Position numbers and translations under genes: made by a program. Shown one piece after another: positions 1-6,659 of a stretch of DNA of 64,000 nucleotides; the stretch's first letter is position 1, and the number at the start of each line of letters is the position of its first letter. The notes under the pieces were generated by a model. The model saw only the letters and a list, made by a program, of their open reading frames with translations, was not told where the DNA came from and did no database searches. The stretch is from Sphingobium sp. D43FB (GTDB lineage: Bacteria; Pseudomonadota; Alphaproteobacteria; Sphingomonadales; Sphingomonadaceae), in assembly GCF_002312805.1 (NCBI RefSeq), contig NZ_NMUA01000013.1:62001-126000 (forward strand), written 5' to 3'.

Positions 1-38
1 CCGACTATCTGCCCGACGCCATGGAAGATAGCCCATGA
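1..38 (+). CDS. ccmA: Cytochrome c biogenesis ATP-binding protein CcmA, C-terminal end only
   Basis: Only the last eleven codons are inside the window; the reading frame ends DAMEDSP followed by TGA. The stop overlaps the start of ccmB in an ATGA arrangement, which is the usual translational coupling of ccmA with ccmB. The assignment rests on this position and coupling, because the residues themselves are too few to identify the protein. CcmA would be the ATPase that works with the CcmB/CcmC membrane proteins in haem handling for cytochrome c maturation. Confidence 0.5.
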   Translation, partial: DYLPDAMEDSP

Positions 39-682
39 GGCTGCTCTGGCTCCTTGCGAGGCGCGATCTGGCGCAAGCCTGGGCATCGGGTGGCTTGTGG
101 CTCCCCGTCGCCTTCCTCCTGCTCGTCGCCAGCCTCTACCCATTCGCGGTCGGCCCGGACGCCGCGCTGCTGGCGCGGACGGGCGGCGGCATGCTGTGGA
201 TCGCCGCGCTGCTCGCCAGCCTGTTGCCCGTCGATCGCCTGATCGCGCCGGACCGGGACGCCGGAATATTGGACCAGATCGCGCTGCGCGGCATCGGCGA
301 GGAGATGGTCGTCCTCGCCCGACTGATCGCCCATTGGCTGGGCTTCGGCCCGGCCCTGATGATCGCGACCCTGCCCGCCGCTGCGCTGCTGAAGCTCGAC
401 GGCGGCACCATCTGGATGCTGGAACTCGGCCTGCTGGTCGGCACCCCCGCGCTCGCCGCGCTCGGCCTGCTGGTCGCCACGCTGACCGCTGGCCTCCGAT
501 CGAGCGGCGCGCTGGCCGGCCTGCTCGCCTTGCCGCTCGCCGTGCCGCTGCTGATCTTCGGCGCAGGCACGCTCGGCGACGGCAGCGGCGCAGCCCTCAA
601 ATTCCTCGCCGCCGCCTCGCTCCTGCTGGTCGCCCTCACCCCCTTCGCAGGCGGCGCAGCGATCCGCGCGGGGCGGGAATAG
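35..682 (+). CDS. ccmB: Haem exporter permease CcmB
   Basis: 215 residues, close to the usual ~220 of CcmB. The protein is very hydrophobic with about six predicted membrane spans and has the family's early cytoplasmic stretch around residues 68-80 (DRLIAPDRDAGILDQI). CcmB is the inner-membrane subunit of the CcmABCD complex that releases haem-loaded CcmE for cytochrome c maturation. The ATG overlaps the stop of the upstream frame (ATGA), as expected in a ccmAB operon. No ccmC follows on this strand; the next gene is an unrelated lipoprotein after a 90-bp gap, so the operon ends here or the remaining ccm genes are elsewhere. Confidence 0.9.
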   Translation: MRLLWLLARRDLAQAWASGGLWLPVAFLLLVASLYPFAVGPDAALLARTGGGMLWIAALLASLLPVDRLIAPDRDAGILDQIALRGIGEEMVVLARLIAHWLGFGPALMIATLPAAALLKLDGGTIWMLELGLLVGTPALAALGLLVATLTAGLRSSGALAGLLALPLAVPLLIFGAGTLGDGSGAALKFLAAASLLLVALTPFAGGAAIRAGRE

Positions 683-772
683 GGGCAGTCGCTAAAGTGC
701 CGATGCAACCCTTTGCCCGTCGGCCGGGTTTGCCTGACGATACCGACATGACGACACGAAGGACATGACAGC

Positions 773-2173
773 ATGATGCGCCAGCTCCGCCCCCTTTCCG
801 TTGCTGTCGCCTTTGCGATCGCCGCCTGTGGCTCCGGCGCGCAGTCGGCGTCCAACTGCGCCGTGATCAGCCCGCAATCCGGTTCCAACACCGTAACCGT
901 GGGTGAAACCTGGGCGGGCGTCAGTACAGGCGCCGGGTCAGCCACGACTCGCGATGGCCGCCTCGTCGTCGCTTATTATGATCCCGAACGCTATCTGACG
1001 GTCGCGACCTATGATCCACGCTCCGGCAAACGGTGCAGCCAAAGGCTGGAATCGCGCTTCGCTGGCTGGGACGCGCATAATGCGCTGGTCGTGGCCATCG
1101 ACCGCAACGACCAGATCCATGTGTCGGGCAACATGCATGATAGCGCGCTCGTCTATGCGCGTGGCCCGGTCAACGACCTTGGCAAGCTGCGGCTTCTGCC
1201 CATGACCGGCCGGAACGAAAAGGCGGTTACCTATCCGCGTTTCATGCAGGATAGCCGGGGCAATCTCCTCTTTCTGTATCGCGACGGCAGTTCGGGCAAC
1301 GGCATATGGCGGTTGAACCGATGGCAGGACGGCCAATGGCAGCATCTCGGCGCGCTCTTTGCCAACCGGGACGAAAAAGGCCCGGTAAGCGCCTATCCCA
1401 GCGATTTCGTCCAGGATTCGAACGGCCGGTTCCATGTCACAGTGGTCTGGCGCCGCACGCCGGACGTGGCCACTAACTTTGCGGTGACCTACGCCTCTAC
1501 CACCGATTTCCGGTCCTGGTGGGTCGGCAGCGGGGGCAAAAGCGCGACGGGGCCGTTGGCACCCGGCACCATGCAGCGCGTCGATGCGCCTGGCGAAGGC
1601 AAAGGCCTGGTCAACAACGCGAAGATCGCGATTGCGCCATCGGGCCAGCCCCTCATCCTCTACACCAAATATGGCGACGGGGGCCGCAATGCCGTGTTCG
1701 CCGCCCGCTACGACGGACGCGGCTGGGTGTCGAAATCGATTGCGACGGCCCGTTCGCGAAGCGAAATTAAAGGTGGCGGCTCCATCCCCAACCTGCCGTC
1801 GGCCACATTCATCGACGAAGAGGGCCGCGGTGGAACCATGCATGTCCGGGCTGTGCCATCAGCCAAGGATCGCCAGGAACTAGCGCTCGATCCGGCGACA
1901 CTCGATACCGCACCGTGGCGCGCCCCGATGCTCGCTTCCGCCCGCACACCTGCCAAGGCAGCTGCCATCGCTATCCCCAAGGGCCTGGACGACGCCACGA
2001 CCCTCTCGACAACCGTCCGCCAGAATGGCGTAAGCGGCCCCGCGCAGGGGCAACTCCACTGGTATGCGCAAAAATCGAACCGGGATCGCGCCCGCACCTG
2101 CACGCCCAAGGCGCCGCGTGCCTGCAACCCGCCGCCATCGCCCCTGATCTGGATGCCCCAGACCGGCCGATAG
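773..2173 (+). CDS. BNR-4 repeat lipoprotein, possibly a polysaccharide-degrading enzyme
   Basis: 466 residues. The N-terminus is a lipoprotein signal: a short hydrophobic stretch followed by a lipobox (IAAC, Cys near residue 19). The body has repeated Asp-rich beta-propeller-like blocks, with the segment WDAHNALVVAIDRNDQIHV followed by GNMHDSALVYARG, which resembles the BNR-4 family (seven-bladed propellers that include PL24/PL25 ulvan lyases and many uncharacterised members). A His/Tyr-based lyase function is therefore possible but not shown. A small purine-rich site (GAAGGA) precedes the ATG. It has no partner genes for sugar uptake nearby. Lipid anchoring would place it in the periplasm or outer membrane. 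Family assignment is fairly firm; substrate is unknown. Confidence 0.65.
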   Translation: MMRQLRPLSVAVAFAIAACGSGAQSASNCAVISPQSGSNTVTVGETWAGVSTGAGSATTRDGRLVVAYYDPERYLTVATYDPRSGKRCSQRLESRFAGWDAHNALVVAIDRNDQIHVSGNMHDSALVYARGPVNDLGKLRLLPMTGRNEKAVTYPRFMQDSRGNLLFLYRDGSSGNGIWRLNRWQDGQWQHLGALFANRDEKGPVSAYPSDFVQDSNGRFHVTVVWRRTPDVATNFAVTYASTTDFRSWWVGSGGKSATGPLAPGTMQRVDAPGEGKGLVNNAKIAIAPSGQPLILYTKYGDGGRNAVFAARYDGRGWVSKSIATARSRSEIKGGGSIPNLPSATFIDEEGRGGTMHVRAVPSAKDRQELALDPATLDTAPWRAPMLASARTPAKAAAIAIPKGLDDATTLSTTVRQNGVSGPAQGQLHWYAQKSNRDRARTCTPKAPRACNPPPSPLIWMPQTGR

Positions 2174-2203
2174 TCCCCGTCGCCATTATCGCGTTGGAGG
2201 AAA

Positions 2204-2254
2204 ATGGACGACTTAGGGCGCGCCCATTCCCGGCCTGCGCTCGCTCGACATTAG
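2204..2254 (+). CDS. Possible 16-codon leader ORF upstream of the DMT transporter
   Basis: A very short frame begins with ATG eight bases after the end of a strong ribosome-binding site (GGAGG at 2196-2200) and encodes 16 residues (MDDLGRAHSRPALARH). It ends 25 bp before the ATG of the transporter gene. The only support is the strong Shine-Dalgarno sequence, which otherwise has no use here. It contains one TTA codon, rare in this GC-rich genome. It could be a regulatory leader peptide, or the site may be fortuitous. Confidence 0.2.
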   Translation: MDDLGRAHSRPALARH

Positions 2255-2279
2255 ACTGCCGTTGCGCCAAAGGCGCGTC

Positions 2280-3182
2280 ATGTTCGCGCTCGTCGCCTCG
2301 ATCCTGTTCGTCCTCATCTGGTCCACCGGCTTCATCGTCGCGCGTGCCGTCGTGCCGCATGGCGCGCCCGAACTGGTGCTGGCGATCCGCCTCACCCTCA
2401 CGACACTGTTGCTCGGCGGCGCAGCGCTCTACGCCCGGCAGGCACTGCCGCGCGGGCGGCGGCTCGCCCTACATCTGGGCGCTGGCGCGATGTTGCATGG
2501 CGTCTATCTGACGGTCAGTTGGTGGGCGGTCAGCCATGGTATGCCCGCAGGCGTCATGTCGCTGCTCGGATCGCTCCAGCCGCTGATGGTCGCGGTCGCC
2601 AGCGTGGCGCTGCTGGGCGACCGGTTGCCCGCCCGCGCCTGGACCGGCCTCGCCATCGCCATCATAGGCGTCGCCTGCGTCCTCCTGCCCATCATCCTGC
2701 GCAGCGGCGCAGGCTCGATCAGCCTGATCCCGGCGGTCGCGGGAATCGTCGCTGTCATCGGCATGACCGGCGGCACGCTCATCCAGCGCGGCGCGATCGC
2801 GGGCGACCCGATCCTGATTTCGGGCACAGTCCAGAATGCGGGCGGCGCGCTGGTCGCCATCGCCGCGACGCTGATCGTGGGCGAATGGCGTTGGGACAAT
2901 GACCCGGTCCTGTGGCTCGGCCTTGGCTGGTCGATCTTCGGCCTGTCCGCCGCGGGCCTCAGCCTGCTCGTCTGGCTGGTGCGGCATCAGGGACCGACCG
3001 CCATGTCGATGCTCCTCCTCCTCGTTCCCCCGCTCGCCGCGATCGAAGCCTGGCTGCTGTTCAACGAACGGCTCGGCCCGATCCAGCTGATCGGCTTTGC
3101 CCTGGCGCTGGGCGGTGTCCTGCTCGGCCGTTCGCGCGGCAAGCGGCCGCCCGGTGCCGACCCCGCCGAAACCGTCACCTGA
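2280..3182 (+). CDS. EamA/DMT-superfamily transporter
   Basis: 300 residues with about ten hydrophobic segments arranged as two EamA halves, the usual size of drug/metabolite transporters in this superfamily. The second half contains the typical ending LLLVPPLAAIEAWLLFNE followed by a last membrane span and a short basic tail. These proteins export small molecules such as amino acids or nucleosides from the cytoplasm; the substrate cannot be predicted. The ATG at 2280 is preferred because AAAGGCG lies at a good distance; a TTG at 2262 would add six residues. The next gene starts 49 bp downstream on the same strand. Confidence 0.85.
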   Translation: MFALVASILFVLIWSTGFIVARAVVPHGAPELVLAIRLTLTTLLLGGAALYARQALPRGRRLALHLGAGAMLHGVYLTVSWWAVSHGMPAGVMSLLGSLQPLMVAVASVALLGDRLPARAWTGLAIAIIGVACVLLPIILRSGAGSISLIPAVAGIVAVIGMTGGTLIQRGAIAGDPILISGTVQNAGGALVAIAATLIVGEWRWDNDPVLWLGLGWSIFGLSAAGLSLLVWLVRHQGPTAMSMLLLLVPPLAAIEAWLLFNERLGPIQLIGFALALGGVLLGRSRGKRPPGADPAETVT

Positions 3183-3231
3183 TTGTCATCGTCTGCAACA
3201 GGCCCGTCATGATCGGGCGATAAGGGACAAT

Positions 3232-4170
3232 ATGGCCAAACCTCCCCCCTCCCGCCCCTTCCCGCCGGTCGACATGCGGATGCAGATGGCCTTGCGACAG
3301 ACCGGCTTCGACGCGATCAAGGATCCGCCCAAGACCGCGCCACCCGCGCCCGATCTCACCCGCACGCTGCGCCGCCGCGAATGGCTGCTCGACGTGATGG
3401 AGCGGCAACGCGCCCTGTCTCCCTACGCCTCCGGCCTGCTGACGGCGGAAAATCTGTCGAGCGAGGATTTCCTGCACAGCTTCTACGCGACCGGACGCCC
3501 GGTGCTGATCAAGGGTGCGCTGGCAGACTGGCCTGCCCTCACCCGCTGGACGCCCGACTATCTGGCCGATGCGGTGGGCGACGCGACCGTGGAATATCAG
3601 GGCGGCCGCACCGCCGCTGGCGACTATGAACTGATGAAGGACCGCCACCGCCAGCGCGGCCCGTTCCGTGCCTTTATCGACCTGGTGCGCGATGGCGGCA
3701 ACGACGCCTATCTCACCGCTTATAATAGCGCGGCGAACGGCCCCGCGCTTGCCCCGCTGCAATCCGATCTCGGCACGATCGATGCTTATCTGACCCCAGC
3801 ACCCGGCATGTTGTGGATCGGCGGCGAGGGCGCCTTCACCCCGCTCCATTTCGACCTCACCAACAATCTGCTGGCGCAACTGACCGGCACCAAGCGCATC
3901 GTCCTGATCCCGCCATCGCAGACCAGGCACCTGGCCCATCGCCGCCATGTGTTCAGCGACGTGCATGACGTGACCGACCCCGCGCGACTGGCCGCCCATC
4001 CCGCGGCACGCGACATCTTGCGCTATGATCTGGTGCTGACGCCCGGCGACCTGCTCTTCATTCCCATCGGCTGGTGGCATCAGGTCCGGTCGGAGAGTTT
4101 CTCCACCATGCTGACCTACACCAATTTCCTCTGGCCCAATGCCGGGCATGAAAGCTACCCGGCGGATTGA
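3232..4170 (+). CDS. Cupin-like (JmjC) domain protein, probable Fe(II)/2-oxoglutarate oxygenase
   Basis: 312 residues. The C-terminal two thirds is a cupin_8/JmjC-type double-stranded beta-helix: the metal-binding HxD is seen in PLHFDLTNN, a following LTGTKRIVLIPP strand is typical, and the distal His lies in GDLLFIPIGWWHQV. These residues place it with FIH-like hydroxylases that use iron and 2-oxoglutarate. The N-terminal ~90 residues include an FYATGRPVLIKGAL segment, also typical of the family. The ATG at 3232 has AAGGGA upstream. The hydroxylated target is unknown. It ends 15 bp from the convergent chorismate mutase gene. Confidence 0.8.
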   Translation: MAKPPPSRPFPPVDMRMQMALRQTGFDAIKDPPKTAPPAPDLTRTLRRREWLLDVMERQRALSPYASGLLTAENLSSEDFLHSFYATGRPVLIKGALADWPALTRWTPDYLADAVGDATVEYQGGRTAAGDYELMKDRHRQRGPFRAFIDLVRDGGNDAYLTAYNSAANGPALAPLQSDLGTIDAYLTPAPGMLWIGGEGAFTPLHFDLTNNLLAQLTGTKRIVLIPPSQTRHLAHRRHVFSDVHDVTDPARLAAHPAARDILRYDLVLTPGDLLFIPIGWWHQVRSESFSTMLTYTNFLWPNAGHESYPAD

Positions 4171-4185
4171 CCGCCGCGCAGGGGA

Positions 4186-4464
4186 TCAGCCGTCCCGCAA
4201 CTGCTCATGATGACGGATCACTTCATCAATGATGAAGCGCAGGAATTTCTCGGTGAAATCCGGGTCCAGCTTCGCGTCGAGCGCCAATTGCCGCAGCCGG
4301 GCAACCTGCCGCTCCTCCCGCCCCGGATCGGCGGGGGGCAGCGCATGGGTCGCCTTATATTCGCCCACCGCCTGGGTCACCTTGAACCGTTCGGCCAGCA
4401 TGAACACCAGCGCCGCGTCGATATTGTCGATGCTTTCGCGATAGCGTTGCAGCATGTCGGTCAC
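4186..4464 (-). CDS. Chorismate mutase (AroQ type)
   Basis: 92 residues, the size of a stand-alone AroQ-class chorismate mutase. It converts chorismate to prephenate for phenylalanine and tyrosine synthesis in the cytoplasm. The sequence has the AroQ helical pattern: YRESIDNIDAALVFMLAERF at the N-terminus (Arg and Asp of the active site), then a Lys/Arg-containing second helix, and a third helix DFTEKFLRFIIDEVIRHHE. The GTG at 4464 is chosen because AAAGGAG sits six bases upstream; an internal ATG three codons later is an alternative. It is transcribed divergently from the prenyl synthase gene. Confidence 0.88.
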   Translation of the reverse strand: MTDMLQRYRESIDNIDAALVFMLAERFKVTQAVGEYKATHALPPADPGREERQVARLRQLALDAKLDPDFTEKFLRFIIDEVIRHHEQLRDG

Positions 4465-4516
4465 GGGATGCTCCTTTGGTTCCACTCGCAGGCTTTTTGC
4501 GCCATATGGCCCTACA

Positions 4517-4537
4517 GGCAAGCTATTCCCGCTTGCC
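4517..4537. promoter_or_regulatory. Inverted repeat in the divergent promoter region
   Basis: Perfect 7-bp arms GGCAAGC and GCTTGCC surround a 7-base spacer between the divergent chorismate mutase and prenyl synthase genes. It may be an operator or simply a small hairpin in the prenyl synthase leader. No further support is visible. Confidence 0.3.
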
Positions 4538-4570
4538 TTTAGCTTTTTGCACCGCCACATGGCGCTTGTC

Positions 4571-5599
4571 ATGACAGCACCCGCCCCCGGTAACGTCCAC
4601 CCGATCGGCCGCGCCAAGAGCGCGCCATCGCTGGCCCCCATCATGAATCTGGTTGCCGACGGCATGAACCAGGTCAACGCCGTGATTCTGGACCGGATGC
4701 AATCGCGCATTCCGCTGATCCCCGAACTCGCAGGCCATCTGATCGCAGGCGGCGGCAAGCGGCTGCGGCCGATGCTGACGCTCGCTTGCGCCGACCTGGT
4801 CGGCTATGCGGGCAGCCGCCATTACAAGCTCGCCGCCGCCGTCGAATTCATCCACACCGCCACCTTGCTGCATGATGATGTCGTCGATGGCTCTGGCCTG
4901 CGCCGGGGCCGCAAGACCGCCAACATCATCTGGGGCAACAGCGCCAGCGTGCTGGTCGGCGACTTCCTCTTCTCCCGCTCCTTCGAATTGATGGTCGAGG
5001 CAGAATCGCTCAAGGTGTTGAAGATCCTGGCCAATGCCTCGGCCGTAATCGCGGAGGGCGAAGTCAACCAGCTGACCGCCCAGCGCAATATCGACACCAG
5101 CGAAGACCATTATCTCGACATTATCGGCGCCAAGACCGCCGCGCTCTTTGCCGCCGCCTGCCGCATCTCCGCCGTGGTCGCCGACCGCGATGACAAGGAG
5201 GAGCATGCGCTCGACGTCTATGGCCGCAACTTAGGGATAGCCTTCCAGTTGATCGACGACGCGATCGATTATGAATCGGACGGCGCGACCATGGGCAAGG
5301 ATGCGGGCGACGATTTCCGCGATGGCAAGGTGACGCTGCCCGTCATCCTCGCTTATGCGCGCGGCGGCGACGAAGATCGCGCCTTCTGGAAAGCCGCGAT
5401 TGCGGGCCACAAGATCAGCGACGACGATCTCGCCCACGCCACCGGCCTGCTGCGCCGCACCGGCGCGATCGCCGACACGCTCGCCCGCGCGCGCCACTAT
5501 GGCCAGCGCGCGATCGACGCGCTCGGCATGTTCGACAATGGCAAGGCCAAAGCCGCGCTGACCGAAGCGGTGGAGTTCGCCACCCTGCGCGCCTATTGA
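4571..5599 (+). CDS. ispB: Long-chain trans-prenyl diphosphate synthase (octaprenyl/decaprenyl type)
   Basis: 342 residues, typical of IspB-like synthases. It elongates farnesyl diphosphate with isopentenyl diphosphate to make the ubiquinone side chain; in sphingomonads the usual quinone is Q-10, so a decaprenyl product is likely. Both aspartate-rich motifs are present: LLHDDVVDGSGLRRGR (first) and LIDDAIDYES (second), and the substrate-binding GGGKRLRP precedes them. An in-frame ATG at 4559 would add four residues; neither start has a clear Shine-Dalgarno site. A REP repeat follows the stop. Confidence 0.9.
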   Translation: MTAPAPGNVHPIGRAKSAPSLAPIMNLVADGMNQVNAVILDRMQSRIPLIPELAGHLIAGGGKRLRPMLTLACADLVGYAGSRHYKLAAAVEFIHTATLLHDDVVDGSGLRRGRKTANIIWGNSASVLVGDFLFSRSFELMVEAESLKVLKILANASAVIAEGEVNQLTAQRNIDTSEDHYLDIIGAKTAALFAAACRISAVVADRDDKEEHALDVYGRNLGIAFQLIDDAIDYESDGATMGKDAGDDFRDGKVTLPVILAYARGGDEDRAFWKAAIAGHKISDDDLAHATGLLRRTGAIADTLARARHYGQRAIDALGMFDNGKAKAALTEAVEFATLRAY

Positions 5600-5635
5600 G
5601 GGTTCGGGCCAGTATTTCGTCCAACCCAACACACC

Positions 5636-5708
5636 CCGTTCGCCCTGAGCTTGTCGAAGGGCCTTCCTTGAGAAAGTACAGGGCTTCGACAGGCTCAGCC
5701 CGAACGGG
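5636..5708. repeat. REP-type palindromic repeat (class A) between ispB and the TauE gene
   Basis: Two inverted copies of a unit beginning CCGTTCGCCCTGAGCTTGTC and ending GCCCGAACGG flank a short spacer, so the whole element can fold into a large hairpin. The same unit recurs at 17633-17712 and 21228-21301 and in variant form elsewhere in the window. It lies wholly between genes and might act as a 3' mRNA structure. Confidence 0.85.
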
Positions 5709-5733
5709 ATGAGGCTGGCAGGCCAAGCAGCCC

Positions 5734-6513
5734 ATGATCCTGACCCCCGAAACCATCGCTTTCCTCATGGCCGCCGCGCTGATGGCTGGCTGTATCGATG
5801 CGATGGCGGGCGGCGGCGGCCTCATCACCCTGCCCGCGCTGATGGCGGCGGGCATCCCCCCGGTGCAGGCGGTCGCGACCAACAAGCTGCAAAGCTGTTT
5901 CGGCACCTTCGGCGCGTGCCTTGCCTATGCCCGGCGCGGCCATATGGACCTCAAAACCTATAAAGGGCCGGTGATCGCCGCCTTCATCGGTTCGGTCGGT
6001 GGCGCATGGCTGCTGCAACGAGTCGATCCCTCGATCCTCGCAGGCTTGATGCCCGCGCTGCTGATCATCATCGCCGCCTATTTCACCTTCTCGCCCAAGC
6101 TCGGCGATGCAGACCGGCACGCCCGCGTCGGCATCTGGGCGCTCAGCGGCCTGGTCGGCGTCATCGGCTTTTATGACGGCTTCTTCGGGCCGGGTGCGGG
6201 CGCTTTCTACACCACTATCTTCCTGGCCTTGGGCGGCCTGTCGATCCTGCGCGCCACCGCGCAGACGAAAGCCGCCAATTTCGCCAGCAATGTCGCGGGC
6301 CTGCTCACCATGGTCGCGGGCGGCCATGTGCTGTGGATCGCGGGCCTGACCATGGCGATCGGCAGCATCATCGGCGGCCAGATCGGCTCGCACCTGGCGA
6401 TGCGCTTTGGCTCGACGCTCATCAAGCCGTTGCTGATCATCATGTCGCTGGCGCTGACCACCAAGATGCTGATCGACCCCAAAAACCCGATCCACATCTA
6501 CCTGTTCGGCTAG
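5734..6513 (+). CDS. TauE/SafE (TSUP) family membrane exporter
   Basis: 259 residues with seven to eight hydrophobic segments. The repeated glycine-rich signature of the family is seen near the N-terminus (GCIDAMAGGGGLITLPAL, followed by PVQAVATNKLQS) and again in the second half (GFYDGFFGPGAGAF). TSUP proteins export sulfite, sulfonates or other organic anions across the inner membrane; the substrate here is not evident. The gene stands between two REP elements and is probably transcribed on its own or with ispB. Confidence 0.88.
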   Translation: MILTPETIAFLMAAALMAGCIDAMAGGGGLITLPALMAAGIPPVQAVATNKLQSCFGTFGACLAYARRGHMDLKTYKGPVIAAFIGSVGGAWLLQRVDPSILAGLMPALLIIIAAYFTFSPKLGDADRHARVGIWALSGLVGVIGFYDGFFGPGAGAFYTTIFLALGGLSILRATAQTKAANFASNVAGLLTMVAGGHVLWIAGLTMAIGSIIGGQIGSHLAMRFGSTLIKPLLIIMSLALTTKMLIDPKNPIHIYLFG

Positions 6514-6522
6514 ACGGCACCT

Positions 6523-6589
6523 GTTCCCCGGCGCAGGCCGGGGCCCAGTTCGGAGCGTGGGACTGGACCCAGGCCTGCGCCGGGGAACA
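6523..6589. repeat. REP-type palindromic repeat (class D)
   Basis: Inverted units GTTCCCCGGCGCAGGCC and GGCCTGCGCCGGGGAAC in opposite orientation, each itself a small hairpin, lie between the TauE gene and hrpB. Different in sequence from the class A repeats but the same head-to-head design. Confidence 0.8.
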
Positions 6590-6659
6590 CTATAATTCCA
6601 ATGGAAATTAGCCCGCAGCGGGGTTGCGGAGACGGCCGATTGACGCAACAGCACAGTCC

